Below, one piece after another: positions 24,406-33,154 of a stretch of DNA of 53,337 nucleotides (position 1 is its first letter; every line of letters starts with the position of its first letter). The notes below the pieces were generated by a model, which worked only from the letters and a program-made list of their open reading frames with translations, was not told where the DNA came from and searched no databases. The DNA is taken from NCBI GenBank assembly GCA_017520845.1, contig JAFXEU010000001.1, positions 1-53,337 of the forward strand, read 5' to 3'. The position numbers were made by a program, and so were the translations under genes. The stretch comes from Kiritimatiellia bacterium. Its GTDB lineage: Bacteria > Verrucomicrobiota > Kiritimatiellia > RFP12 > UBA1067.

Positions 24406-27020
24406 CGTTCCACTCCTCTCGTCGTCAGCCAGATATGCATTCTGCGGCAGAAATCGGCATCAGGTATCCCTGGCTCCATTCTCCGGAAATCTGCGGCAAA
24501 CGTTCTGAGCGCCGCGTCGCGTTCCGCCAGAATCCGCTTCGCGCCGGACGGATTGGCGGCGACAGCGTCACGCGTCTTCCAGTAAGTCTGCCACGAATCC
24601 GGCAGGTTGGCTACATACTCGGGACGCGTCCGCCTCGACTCCGGCCCATTCCCGGCAAGCGCCTTCCTGAAGCCCTCAGTCAGCGCTGTGACCCGGGCGT
24701 ACTCGCCCTTAAGACCCGAAAGGCATCCAACCGTCCGCGCCTCGCCGTCTGGATAGACAAGTTCGACGACCGTTTCACGCGACCCGTCCTGATACGGCGT
24801 CTTTACGACTACCGCAAGGTCTTCGGCGTCATATTCCCACGCACAATCCCTGCCGTTCACCTTCGCACCGGCAGGCGGCACAGCGAGCGGAAACTTGAGC
24901 GTGTACGCGCCCTTGCGCGGGCCTATGGCCACTCGACTCTCCTCCCGCCTGATTTCCGTCCGGCGGAAGTTCGTCGCATAGTCTGCGTTGTCGCCGCCAT
25001 CCTCATAAATGGATGTGCGCGAAGCACCCCTTCCCGGAACGCAGAAAAGCACAAGATCGTCCGTGCCGGGATTGCCGAGCCGCATGACGGAATCGGGATA
25101 CATCGGAATCACCGCGCCGCCCTTGACGAACCACGGCGTCTCTTCCACCAAGTAGCCGCGCCTCTCGATGCGCCCACCGTCCACGAGTTCTCCTTTCGAT
25201 ACGTCGTACCAAGTTCCCTCCGGCAGCCACACGTCAATCGTCGCCTCTCCAGTCATGGGATCGACGGGCTTGGCCACTGGCGCGACAAGGATGTTTTCGC
25301 CGAACATGAAGGCATTTGTCGCAGCGTATGCGCAATCATTCTCCGGCCAATCGTAGTACATCGGGCGGCACATTGAAACGCCCGTGTCGTATGCCTCGCG
25401 CGCGGCGGTGTAGATATAGGGGGCAAGACGGTACCTTAGGCGGAACGCCTCGCGCAGCGTGAGGAAATGGTCGGCAAATTTCCATATTCTCCGTTCCAGT
25501 CGCCTGTCCTTCGTCGTATGCGTCCTGAATATGGGCGTGAACACGCCGCACTGCATCCAGCGCGTATAGAGCTCGCCGTTCGAGCCGTCGTCGCCATCCG
25601 GCTTCATGTGTCCGCCGAGGTCGTGCCCCCAGTAACCATAACCGACGTTAGACGCTGAAGCCGTGAACCACGGAATCGCCTCAAGCATGCTCCATGACAC
25701 CCTGCCATCGCCGGAGAATCCAATCTGGTAGCGGTGCGAACCGAGTCCGCCCCATCTGTGGTAGATGATAGGACGCTTTTCGCCGTTCCTGCGGTTCGCA
25801 TCATGCGTAGCGAAAAGATGATTAAGCCAAAATGTGTTGCTCAAACCGGACACACCCTTGGCCATCAGCCACTGCTGCCAGTCGAGCCAGAAGAAGTCCG
25901 CTCCGTCCGCCTCTAACGGCTCGACGACATCTTTGAAATACACCTCCGCCCAGCGTTCATCCTCCGCCCTGAACGGAATGGTGTTCGTACCTTCCCATCC
26001 ATAGTCGCGCTTGAAACGGGCATAACATTCCTCCATCGGCGGAATGCCGCAGGCGGGATGCATATTTAACGGCGCCTTCAGACCGTTATCATGCAGGAAT
26101 CGGAACGTCGCCTTCGGATCAGGGAAGTAGCGGCGGTTCCACGTGTAGCCGCCCCATCCGACGCGCTGGCCGGATTCGTCGCGCAAGTCCGGCCTGTCTC
26201 CGATGTTCCATGTCTCGTGCCAGTACATCTCTATTACGCACACGTCCAACGGGATTCCGAGGCTGTCCATCGTCCGCACCACCTCGCGGTAGTCAGCGTC
26301 GGTGTCCGGCCAGAAGCGGCTCCACCAGTAGCCGAACGCCCAGCGAGGAGGAAGCGGAATGCGCCCCGCAACCTTCACATAGTCACCAAGGCACCCCTTG
26401 TAGTCGTGTCCGTAGGCGAACACGATCAAATCGCGATAGTCGCCTTTCTTTCGCTTAGGTCTCGCCTCGACCCACTCCTTCCAATACTCGCCGCCCTTGA
26501 CAAAAAGCGGCGTCGCCGTGTCGTCAACAACCGTCACGCCGCGCCGTGAAAGGATTCCCTGCTCCATACGGGGAAGCAGATCCTTGATACTGCTCCTGCC
26601 ATCGATGGTGCGCATCGTGCCGAGCAGGTTCTCCTTGTCTTTGGATAGGACGGCGACCACACCGGTAGGGTCGTTCGTTCCGCATGACCGCAATCTCACG
26701 AAGAGGTTGTTTTCCGTAAACGTCCCTCCGGTCCACTCAAGGCGCATCCGCTCCGTGGTAATTACCGCGCCATCGCCCTTGCGCGTCAACGTATGCTTTA
26801 CTGGCGGCATGGCACGATTGATGAATGTGATGCTCGGACGATCTTCGAACTTTCCGTCCACGCTCCATTCGCACCGCACCATCCGGTCGGTGAGAAGCGT
26901 GAAGCGGGCATTGCCCACCGTGACAGTCGTCGCCGCGTAGGAATTTGCAAACGCCGCCGCGCCCATGGCCGAGACCGCTGCGGCCATCATCGCCGCAACC
27001 CACGTTTTCCCGTTGTTCAT
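24402..27020 (-). CDS. Secreted glycoside hydrolase family 31-like enzyme
   Basis: 872 residues with a signal peptide (to about 25, AAAFA). After an N-terminal beta domain, the (beta/alpha)8 barrel carries IPLPPRWAFGYWWSRF, the nucleophile Asp in ADFFWLDWQQW (about residue 380) and the acid/base Asp in GFSGDGRVSW (about 438), followed by PIFRTHTTKD and the C-terminal beta domains (LVAPVAKPVD, EGTWYDVSKGELVDGG). GH31 covers alpha-glucosidases, alpha-xylosidases and relatives; I cannot choose among them. About 90 extra residues at the C-terminus are not part of the usual fold. First enzyme of the tightly packed run toward 20 kb. Confidence 0.92.
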   Translation of the reverse strand: MNNGKTWVAAMMAAAVSAMGAAAFANSYAATTVTVGNARFTLLTDRMVRCEWSVDGKFEDRPSITFINRAMPPVKHTLTRKGDGAVITTERMRLEWTGGTFTENNLFVRLRSCGTNDPTGVVAVLSKDKENLLGTMRTIDGRSSIKDLLPRMEQGILSRRGVTVVDDTATPLFVKGGEYWKEWVEARPKRKKGDYRDLIVFAYGHDYKGCLGDYVKVAGRIPLPPRWAFGYWWSRFWPDTDADYREVVRTMDSLGIPLDVCVIEMYWHETWNIGDRPDLRDESGQRVGWGGYTWNRRYFPDPKATFRFLHDNGLKAPLNMHPACGIPPMEECYARFKRDYGWEGTNTIPFRAEDERWAEVYFKDVVEPLEADGADFFWLDWQQWLMAKGVSGLSNTFWLNHLFATHDANRRNGEKRPIIYHRWGGLGSHRYQIGFSGDGRVSWSMLEAIPWFTASASNVGYGYWGHDLGGHMKPDGDDGSNGELYTRWMQCGVFTPIFRTHTTKDRRLERRIWKFADHFLTLREAFRLRYRLAPYIYTAAREAYDTGVSMCRPMYYDWPENDCAYAATNAFMFGENILVAPVAKPVDPMTGEATIDVWLPEGTWYDVSKGELVDGGRIERRGYLVEETPWFVKGGAVIPMYPDSVMRLGNPGTDDLVLFCVPGRGASRTSIYEDGGDNADYATNFRRTEIRREESRVAIGPRKGAYTLKFPLAVPPAGAKVNGRDCAWEYDAEDLAVVVKTPYQDGSRETVVELVYPDGEARTVGCLSGLKGEYARVTALTEGFRKALAGNGPESRRTRPEYVANLPDSWQTYWKTRDAVAANPSGAKRILAERDAALRTFAADFRRMEPGIPDADFCRRMHIWLTTRGVER

Positions 27021-27103
27021 TTTCTTTCTCTTGACTTTTGGCCGTTATGCCGTGAATCTGTGCATGTTCGCCCGTTCAATGCCGGTTGCCGCCGCTCTGG
27101 ACT

Positions 27104-27787
27104 TTAGCGGAAACTGATTATAAGCCCAGAGTTGCGCACGTCGATGATGGTCGAGCGCGTCGTGCTGTCCGCGAACGTCAGCGTTACAGTCCAACGCCCT
27201 GCAACGTTGAATGCGAAAGACCTTGCGCCATTGCCGGCGGTAAGATCGCTCCATGTTGTCGTCTCGAGGCCGGAACCGGAGGGCGGAACGATTGTCACCG
27301 TGGCCGCTTTCGCCAGATCCCCTACCCAGTCGTCCCCTGAATAAGCGACAAGCGGGAGCGTATCGCGCCGATGTGTCTTGCGATTCGGTCCTTCTTGTTC
27401 CAAATCGACGACATACGCCGTCGCCGCGCTCGTCACATTGGTAGAGTCGCCGTTGATAGACCACGGAACGCACACCTTCACCGTCCCGCTCATCGAGTTT
27501 GAGAGCGTCCATACACCGCCGACCGTCGGCGTGAACGTGTACGACCCTCTGGCCGACGCATTGTCCGCCACGACCGTCGTCGTCCCGTCCGGCCCCGCAA
27601 CCGTCACGGTCTCCAGCGTCTGCCAAGTCACCGGCGCAAAGGAGTCCGCCGCCGCAAGTCCGAACGGCGACTCCTCGACCGAGTTGTAGGAGAACACCGC
27701 CTCAGCCGAGGTCGCCAGAAGGACGCCATCGGTCGCGTGCAGCGCAAACGCGCCAAACGCCAACATCGGCAATAGAAGTTTCTTCAT
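27104..27787 (-). CDS. Secreted protein of unknown function with two beta-sandwich-like repeats
   Basis: 227 residues with a signal peptide (MKKLLLPMLAFGAFALHA). Two similar halves can be seen: SARGSYTFTPTVGGVWTLSN near residue 80 and GARSFAFNVAGRWTVTLTF near residue 190, each followed by a Thr-rich strand. This suggests tandem Ig-like or carbohydrate-binding-type sandwiches. No known family was recognised. It lies 10 nt downstream of the FGE-fold gene and 83 nt upstream of GH31, so it likely works with them outside the cell, perhaps in binding. Confidence 0.7.
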   Translation of the reverse strand: MKKLLLPMLAFGAFALHATDGVLLATSAEAVFSYNSVEESPFGLAAADSFAPVTWQTLETVTVAGPDGTTTVVADNASARGSYTFTPTVGGVWTLSNSMSGTVKVCVPWSINGDSTNVTSAATAYVVDLEQEGPNRKTHRRDTLPLVAYSGDDWVGDLAKAATVTIVPPSGSGLETTTWSDLTAGNGARSFAFNVAGRWTVTLTFADSTTRSTIIDVRNSGLIISFR

Positions 27788-27797
27788 GTCCCACCCC

Positions 27798-29009
27798 TCA
27801 CTTCATGATGCAGTACACGCGGGCTGTAACGGCCATAACAGTAGTGCTGTCGGCGGCTCGGCCATTGGTGAGGAGAGAGCCGGCATTGTAGCTTGAAAGC
27901 GCTGCGTTATAATCGCCGCCGCCGGACAAGGCGCGATTTGCTGTCATTATGCTGGTGGCGGTAGATTCGGACAGCCGCTCGAACGCGCTAGACAAAGTTG
28001 CATAACCTCCGCCCTGGTAATCGATCGTCCACTCCCAGATATTGCCTTGCGTGTCATAAAGCCCCCAGTTGTTGGGAAGATGCGCATCGACTTCGGATGT
28101 CGTCCCGTCGTTGTTGTTCTTGTAGGCCGCATAGTCTGGATCGGGCGAGCCGCCCCAGGAATAAGTCGTTGACGTGCCTGCGCGGCGGGCTATTTCCGCC
28201 ATCTTGACCGTCGGAAGGTCGAAGTTGTATTTGTTCCCCGTCAGGCAGTTAAGCAGCTGGAAAAACGAGTCCCCGGATGCCGTTTCGATCGCCGGGATGT
28301 CCTCGGTGGGAAGCGCACTTGCCCTCAGCGTGTTCCAGCAGAGATGGTCCGCCGGTTTGTACCCGGATGTCTGCGTCGCCGCCGTTGAATAGTTCCATGT
28401 CTTCGTCGAATCGAACTTTTCGTATTGCGCCCGCGTGACGGGGAAGATGCCCGCATAGAAGTCGTATTCCGTCGTCCACGTCTTGCCCTGCGTGTAATAC
28501 GGGCCGCCACGCGGAACCTTGCGCAGAACGAGTTTGTTCGTCTTGTAGGCCACGTTGTTCGTGTAGCGGTCGTTGGAAAGCTCCTGCGAATAGAGAAGCC
28601 CCTCGTAGGAAACAACGCCCGTGTCGAGATCGACAACCATGTAGTCATCGCCGCTCGGATTGTCAGCGGAGTAGAGCGTCGCGGTCATCGTGCAGTCGGA
28701 CGCCTTCACCTTGAGGTCTTCTGGCGGCGTCCATGTCACGGTGTGCTGGCCGCTCGACGCGCTCGCGCCGATGTCGTTGACACCGTCGATGGTGTAGGAG
28801 TTTCCGCCAATCGTGGCATTGAACACGAGGCGCATATAGACGTCGTTGCCGGTCGAAGTGAGCGTTTGGCCGTCCGTGACCGTGTAGGTGATGTCTATCT
28901 TGTTGTTCCACGGCCAGCGCTGCGTCACGCTGTCGATGGTTACGCTTGCCGCGTTAGCGCCTGTCGCGGCAACCGCCGCCGCGCCTATCATCATGAGTAG
29001 TTTCTTCAT
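27798..29009 (-). CDS. Secreted FGE/SUMF1-fold protein
   Basis: 403 residues. Signal peptide to about 20 (ATGANA). Residues 20-120 form a beta domain (SVTIDSVTQRWPWNNKIDITYTV). Residues about 150-403 match the formylglycine-generating-enzyme (SUMF1) fold: YDFYAGIFPVTRAQYEKF, FDLPTVKMAEIARRAGT, YSWGG, NNWGLYDTQGNIWEWTIDY, ANRALSGGGDY, ARVYC. True FGE activates sulfatases using two Cys; most secreted relatives like this one are thought to be binding or structural proteins. No sulfatase is in the window. AAAGGA lies 10 nt before the ATG. Probably the first gene of the exported-enzyme operon. Confidence 0.85.
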   Translation of the reverse strand: MKKLLMMIGAAAVAATGANAASVTIDSVTQRWPWNNKIDITYTVTDGQTLTSTGNDVYMRLVFNATIGGNSYTIDGVNDIGASASSGQHTVTWTPPEDLKVKASDCTMTATLYSADNPSGDDYMVVDLDTGVVSYEGLLYSQELSNDRYTNNVAYKTNKLVLRKVPRGGPYYTQGKTWTTEYDFYAGIFPVTRAQYEKFDSTKTWNYSTAATQTSGYKPADHLCWNTLRASALPTEDIPAIETASGDSFFQLLNCLTGNKYNFDLPTVKMAEIARRAGTSTTYSWGGSPDPDYAAYKNNNDGTTSEVDAHLPNNWGLYDTQGNIWEWTIDYQGGGYATLSSAFERLSESTATSIMTANRALSGGGDYNAALSSYNAGSLLTNGRAADSTTVMAVTARVYCIMK

Positions 29010-29076
29010 TTTCGTGTTGTCCTTTCGGTGTTTGGATTAGAGATTGGGAAGTTCGGTGGTTAGGTGGGTTCGTCCT

Positions 29077-29142
29077 TCACGCAGAGCCGCTGAGACACGG
29101 AGTTTTCGGCTCTCTTCTCTGCGCCTCGGCGTCTCTGCGTGA
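29077..29142. repeat. Dispersed CACGCAGAG-type inverted repeat
   Basis: Arms 29077-29102 and 29117-29142 pair at 21 of 26 positions and both begin TCACGCAGAG on their own strand. This is a version of a short repeat common in intergenic DNA of planctomycetes, Verrucomicrobia and others (from memory). It lies just upstream of the FGE-fold gene. Confidence 0.6.
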
Positions 29143-29243
29143 GAATCTAATGACTGATCGAAAAGAAAACCACGCCATGGGGCCAAGCGTGAAAACTCGC
29201 CGCCGCGCCAAATTACGAAACTGTTTTGGGGATAACCGCCCAA

Positions 29244-29261
29244 CGCGGCACATCCGCCGCG
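29244..29261. repeat. 18-bp palindrome, copy 1 (left of the island)
   Basis: CGCGGCACATCCGCCGCG; nearly the same 18-mer occurs twice on the other side of the accessory island (45540-45557 and 45671-45688). Confidence 0.6.
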
Positions 29262-29284
29262 CAAAATAGCCTATATTGCGTCCA

Positions 29285-29407
29285 TTAAGCTGTGAGGGGG
29301 GGGGGGGGCGAGCCCTTGCGAGAAACCGCGTCAGAACGCATGGGCAAAGCCACAGCGCCCGCGATTGCGAGCGAGAGAGCGACAGCGTTCTTGGTTTTGG
29401 TTCTCAT
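29285..29407 (-). pseudogene. Signal-peptide stub ending in a 13-C tract
   Basis: ATG at 29407 opens a clear signal peptide (MRTKTKNAVALSLAIAGAVALP, then MRSDAVSRKGS). The frame then hits a homopolymer of 13 C on this strand (29296-29308) and stops four codons later. With one C fewer the frame stays open for about 70 more codons, but that stretch is encoded by the repeats at 29077-29261 and is not protein-like. The stub is either a decayed secreted protein or one whose expression switches by tract slippage. A strong extended -10 lies right before the ATG. Confidence 0.4.
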
Positions 29408-29414
29408 GGCGCGT

Positions 29415-29423
29415 ATTATATCA
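29415..29423 (-). promoter_or_regulatory. Extended -10 element just before the signal-peptide stub
   Basis: Minus strand TGATATAAT. The expected transcript start is at about 29408, next to the ATG at 29407, so any message would be leaderless. I see no good -35 box. Confidence 0.45.
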
Positions 29424-29673
29424 AAAATTTTCCGCGCTGTGTTGTGGGTGCCTGTCGCGTTAGCACTCGCCGATTGCAATAGTAAACGCAAGTTCTGAAA
29501 GTGATTAGATTTGCAAAAGAGTGAAGACTTCTGCAGTAAATCAAGGATAGCGACTATCCCCATTCCTCAATCCCATTGGATGAGGTCCTCATTTACTTCT
29601 GCGATTTCATTTAGAATATACCATCCCCTCTTGCAGGACCAGGCGGTCCTGTCCCGTGTGGCTCAAAACGAAA
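29424..29673. other. Spacer at the left edge of the accessory island
   Basis: About 250 nt with no credible gene. The only structure noted is a 7-bp-stem hairpin (29634-29651, CAGGACC-AGGC-GGTCCTG) shortly after the stop of the 464-residue gene. It lacks a U-run, so it is only a weak terminator candidate. Confidence 0.4.
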
Positions 29674-31068
29674 CTATTGAAATCTATCTTTCCCTGTAAA
29701 ATACATTATGCAACATTCGCGATTGTACCCGTATCGGCGACTCTCAGGCATCTCTTCAGGTAATAGCTCAACAAGTGCGGCTTCTTCCTTTTGCCCAAAC
29801 GCTTGTGGACGAATTTCTTGAAACATGGCTGATAATGCTACTAAGGTACGAACGAGCATATCGGTCTGCCCATGTCCCCTTAAAGCTGCACAACCGACAT
29901 ACCAAGCCTCGCGCCATGCAGAAAAAGCAAGTTCCCTATCACTCCCCGACACAAGTTTCGCAAGACACCTACATACTGAAAGATACATAGTAATTATGCG
30001 ATAGCAAACACCACCACCCTCATCACCCGTTCTCTTCAGCAATTTCCTGCGCACAGCCGGTCTCCATGCTAAGCATAAGGCCTTCCAAACTTCGGATGGG
30101 AACGACGCCTTGGATATCAAGTGCGATAAATGCCTCGCAACCGGCGATTCTTCGATTCCTCTATCCCAATAAACTGTTATGTCTGGGCACAGCAGGCACC
30201 TCCCGGCGAAATGCTCTAACTGTCCATCTGACAATTCTACATTAAGCGCATCAACAATGGCAAGTGCTAGCGTGTAATATGAGCCATTTGATTTCAATAT
30301 GCGCCCAGTTTCAATGCTGCAACCAAATTCCTTCTCTCGTTTTTTGATGTCAAGACCAAATATAGAGCGCAACAATCCAGTCGATACGGACTTAACTCGA
30401 CAACCCATTAGCGAGGCGAGTTCATGTAGTATTGAAGATCGGGTGAATAGGATCTTGTCTATGCCTGCTTTGCCTGTTGCCTTAGGAGATTGCTCACCAT
30501 TCAATGCACACAGTATAACTGCATACGCAACGAAAATCAACGCCTGTTGTTCTTCCCCTGTCCTTGAAGCAAGAAACTCAAAGAGCGAATGTTCAAAATA
30601 AAAATCTCCGTCATCCTTAATGTCGCAGAGTTTCTGGACCACATAAATTGCAGAGCGACTGCCGTTCCATTTCCCGTTATTAATGCAGAGGGGGACACTA
30701 TGAAAAACATCGCAAAGTTGCTTTTTGTCTATGTTAACTTGGTTGAGCGCCGACCAAACCAACTCCCTGCAGACAGAATGGGATGGCAACATTTCTATTA
30801 TACGCCAGAATGTCTCGCAGTTTAAAAGTGAAAATCTTTGCGATATAGTGTAATAGTAGCAGTGCCATATATTCCACAAGTTCTCATCTGAATATTGGCA
30901 GCCGCACACTATTTGGATAGGGCTGAATATCTCAGTTTGACCTTCTCCAGGTTCAGACTCCACAGACTTCAGGCGTCCAATTGATTCTGCAATCTCCTCA
31001 AGCGAGGCGATAGACGATTCGCACAACAAACTTTCAAGATGTTTTCTCTCATTCATAACGATGCCCAC
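29674..31068 (-). CDS. Unrecognised protein, partner of the PLD-type gene
   Basis: 464 residues; I do not recognise the family. The frame can start at GTG 31068 or ATG 31056; both follow the upstream stop (31076) so closely that the two genes are surely co-transcribed. The sequence is mostly helical, with many Leu and Cys residues and pieces such as ALCLAWRPAVRRKLLKR and AFSAWREAWYVGCAALRGH that look like helical repeats. There is no signal peptide or membrane segment, so it is probably cytoplasmic. Base composition is visibly richer in A+T than the metabolic genes. In a defence setting it would be a candidate sensor or scaffold for the PLD protein, which is inference only. Confidence 0.6.
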   Translation of the reverse strand: MGIVMNERKHLESLLCESSIASLEEIAESIGRLKSVESEPGEGQTEIFSPIQIVCGCQYSDENLWNIWHCYYYTISQRFSLLNCETFWRIIEMLPSHSVCRELVWSALNQVNIDKKQLCDVFHSVPLCINNGKWNGSRSAIYVVQKLCDIKDDGDFYFEHSLFEFLASRTGEEQQALIFVAYAVILCALNGEQSPKATGKAGIDKILFTRSSILHELASLMGCRVKSVSTGLLRSIFGLDIKKREKEFGCSIETGRILKSNGSYYTLALAIVDALNVELSDGQLEHFAGRCLLCPDITVYWDRGIEESPVARHLSHLISKASFPSEVWKALCLAWRPAVRRKLLKRTGDEGGGVCYRIITMYLSVCRCLAKLVSGSDRELAFSAWREAWYVGCAALRGHGQTDMLVRTLVALSAMFQEIRPQAFGQKEEAALVELLPEEMPESRRYGYNRECCIMYFTGKDRFQ

Positions 31069-31075
31069 TTCGTCT

Positions 31076-32764
31076 TTACTTTTGCTGGCACAATTTATCC
31101 CACAATGAGGCCAAAAGCTTTGTTATCCAGGCTAAAACCGGAACGCAAACACATCGTTGCTTCTGCTGGGATTCCGATATCACTTCTTGCAGAGGCCTGG
31201 CATTTATGTCTGCCACATACTTTTTCAGAATTTTAATAACTGCTTCGGAATCTTTGAATCTCACTATGGCACTTAAGCTGTTTCCGAGCGACTGCATTGA
31301 CGAACCAAATATCCACGCGTTTTTGTCGTCGACGACAATAAAACGATCGTGCATCTTCTTGTCCTTGGCAATATCAATTTTGCAGTCGGAATACTTTGCT
31401 GACAGCACATGAGAAAGTTCTATAAATTCATCCTTCAGTCTTTTCCTCTTGTCGAAAAGGCTTCCGTAATTGCGTATAATGCGAATAGACACTCCTGTAT
31501 TACTTGCCGGAAGGTACATTTGCGCTGCCGATGCGTCAAAGTAAGGATCAATAATCAGGATGTTCGTTTTGGCGCTGTTTACGATCATGCGAATGTCGCA
31601 TCTAGCCCTTACTTGGTCTTTGCTGTAGATTACTTGACCATCTGCCGCCTTCTTTTGCTCACGCTGATATCTTATGTGCACCAATCTGTCGTGAAGCGCC
31701 TTGTTAGGAAAGGATAGTTTTCGATTCTCGCATACAACTTCCCTATGTGACATGACTGACAGTTCCTGCTCTACTTTCTGATCTTTGGTCATGAACCTCA
31801 CTCGATGGTTTTCGACGCCCATTGATATGTTAATGCTAAGAAGGCAAGAGGTCTCGGGAGATATCTCAACGATACGATTGTATTGGTCGGTCACAACATA
31901 CCCCAATCGCGAAAGGATGCTGTTGCGCCGTATCTCTACTATCGTGCCTTTAATTTGAATTGCCTTGACGAGCGTGTGTGCATTATTGACCGACTCGAAC
32001 GCAGTTAACCTCAACAGACTTTTCGAGCAATCCCGGTCGAAGTGAAGGCGCGAGCAAGATGGAGAACCTCCAGAATTGCTTAAGTCGTTTTCTACTATAG
32101 ACCTGCTGTAGTACGGGTTAGGGAGAATTAAATTTACGCTTTGAATGTATTCTTCAAATTCACAGAGGTGCCAGTAGATTCTGTCTGATATCCACTTGTC
32201 AACATTCTCGTCGGAAACATAGCCCACTAACTCATCTGAAGACTTATCTGGCCATAAGTGGCACACCTGTGCGTCGTGATAAAGGTTCGTGCCGAATGGC
32301 ACGCCGTATTCATATGCAGTTTCTTGTTCACCTGGAGAATAACTGAGGCTGGGGGCTTGTGTGCCTACGCCAGCAAACCCCACAAGAATATGCTTCTCTT
32401 GTCCAGCGTCGGCAATGTCAAGTGGCAACCCGGCTTTGGCTTTCACACACTTGAATAGTTCAAACGCATCCCGAATCGGCTTTATCAATCGCTGATAATG
32501 AAGAATGGATTTCTCCTCCAACTTTCTCGACGGGCTTCCTAGAGATGAAATTCTACGAGTCATTTTTCTGCTTTGATAGATGGGGCCAAAGTCGTCAGCA
32601 ATAAAAATCGGGACAAGTTCCATCGATGCATACAATAGTTCGTGAGTGGAATTTATTTGTCGCCATACAACAGACACCACACACTGGCGATAGTTTGCCA
32701 TGCAAAATTCTTCGAGGCTAAAATCGGGATTTTCAGCACAGCTTGTCAAATCAATCATTTGCAT
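31076..32764 (-). CDS. PLD-like protein (VPA1262-like N-terminus), defence candidate
   Basis: 562 residues, start ATG 32764 after GGAGG. The C-terminal third is a phospholipase-D-type domain: RMIVNSAKTNILIIDPYFDASA, then VSIRIIRNYG, then KKMHDRFIVVDDKNAWIFGSSMQSLGN (about 469-495). This has one His/Asp catalytic motif with Arg in place of the usual Lys, as in PLD nucleases of restriction and defence systems that work as dimers. The large N-terminal part resembles, from memory, the VPA1262 family reported in defence contexts; this was not checked. A final hydrophobic stretch (VPVLAWITKLLASLW, about 541-555) could be a membrane anchor. It is paired with the 464-residue gene 7 nt downstream. Confidence 0.65.
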   Translation of the reverse strand: MQMIDLTSCAENPDFSLEEFCMANYRQCVVSVVWRQINSTHELLYASMELVPIFIADDFGPIYQSRKMTRRISSLGSPSRKLEEKSILHYQRLIKPIRDAFELFKCVKAKAGLPLDIADAGQEKHILVGFAGVGTQAPSLSYSPGEQETAYEYGVPFGTNLYHDAQVCHLWPDKSSDELVGYVSDENVDKWISDRIYWHLCEFEEYIQSVNLILPNPYYSRSIVENDLSNSGGSPSCSRLHFDRDCSKSLLRLTAFESVNNAHTLVKAIQIKGTIVEIRRNSILSRLGYVVTDQYNRIVEISPETSCLLSINISMGVENHRVRFMTKDQKVEQELSVMSHREVVCENRKLSFPNKALHDRLVHIRYQREQKKAADGQVIYSKDQVRARCDIRMIVNSAKTNILIIDPYFDASAAQMYLPASNTGVSIRIIRNYGSLFDKRKRLKDEFIELSHVLSAKYSDCKIDIAKDKKMHDRFIVVDDKNAWIFGSSMQSLGNSLSAIVRFKDSEAVIKILKKYVADINARPLQEVISESQQKQRCVCVPVLAWITKLLASLWDKLCQQK

Positions 32765-33154
32765 ACGACCTCCAATTTTTATTATGCTAGAATTATATCA
32801 TATCCGTGAACGTAAGACTCCAGCAACTGCATGTCTATCCCGTCTGCGCTGTAGAATGATTTTGTACGGTGCTGTGTCTGGGTTTTTGATTATGCGAACA
32901 ATACCCGAATCACCTAGGAACTTTTGAGAAGGCACCCCGCCGTCGCTTCATTTCTCGCATCACCACCATATTTTTGCGCACTTATCCCCTTTTGTGTGCC
33001 TGCGAACAGCCACTATTTAGGCCCTCCCGCCTCGCGCTTCTCCAGCAGCACCGCCACAATCATCGGCAACGTCGCGTTCTTGCCCCCGAAATCCGGTGCA
33101 TCCCAGAAATGGCGGTCTAACCTTTGATCAGAAGTTTGGACATACAATTACGCT
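32765..33154. other. Spacer holding a gene remnant
   Basis: 390 nt with no intact gene. It contains the 44-residue remnant at 33013-33147 and otherwise nothing I can name. Confidence 0.4.
33013..33147 (-). pseudogene. C-terminal remnant of an unknown protein
   Basis: A 45-codon frame reading HFWDAPDFGGKNATLP, then VLLEKREAGGPK, ending in TAG. It has no proper start and begins right after a stop codon. The 31 nt encoding VLLEKREAGG (33022-33052) recur at 37512-37542 with two differences, so pieces of the same gene family lie on both sides of the zincin module. The family was not recognised. Confidence 0.4.

Noticed and set aside
29037..29264. 75-codon frame containing SHAETPRRREE
   Set aside because: It is the translation of a widely dispersed non-coding inverted repeat, not a gene.
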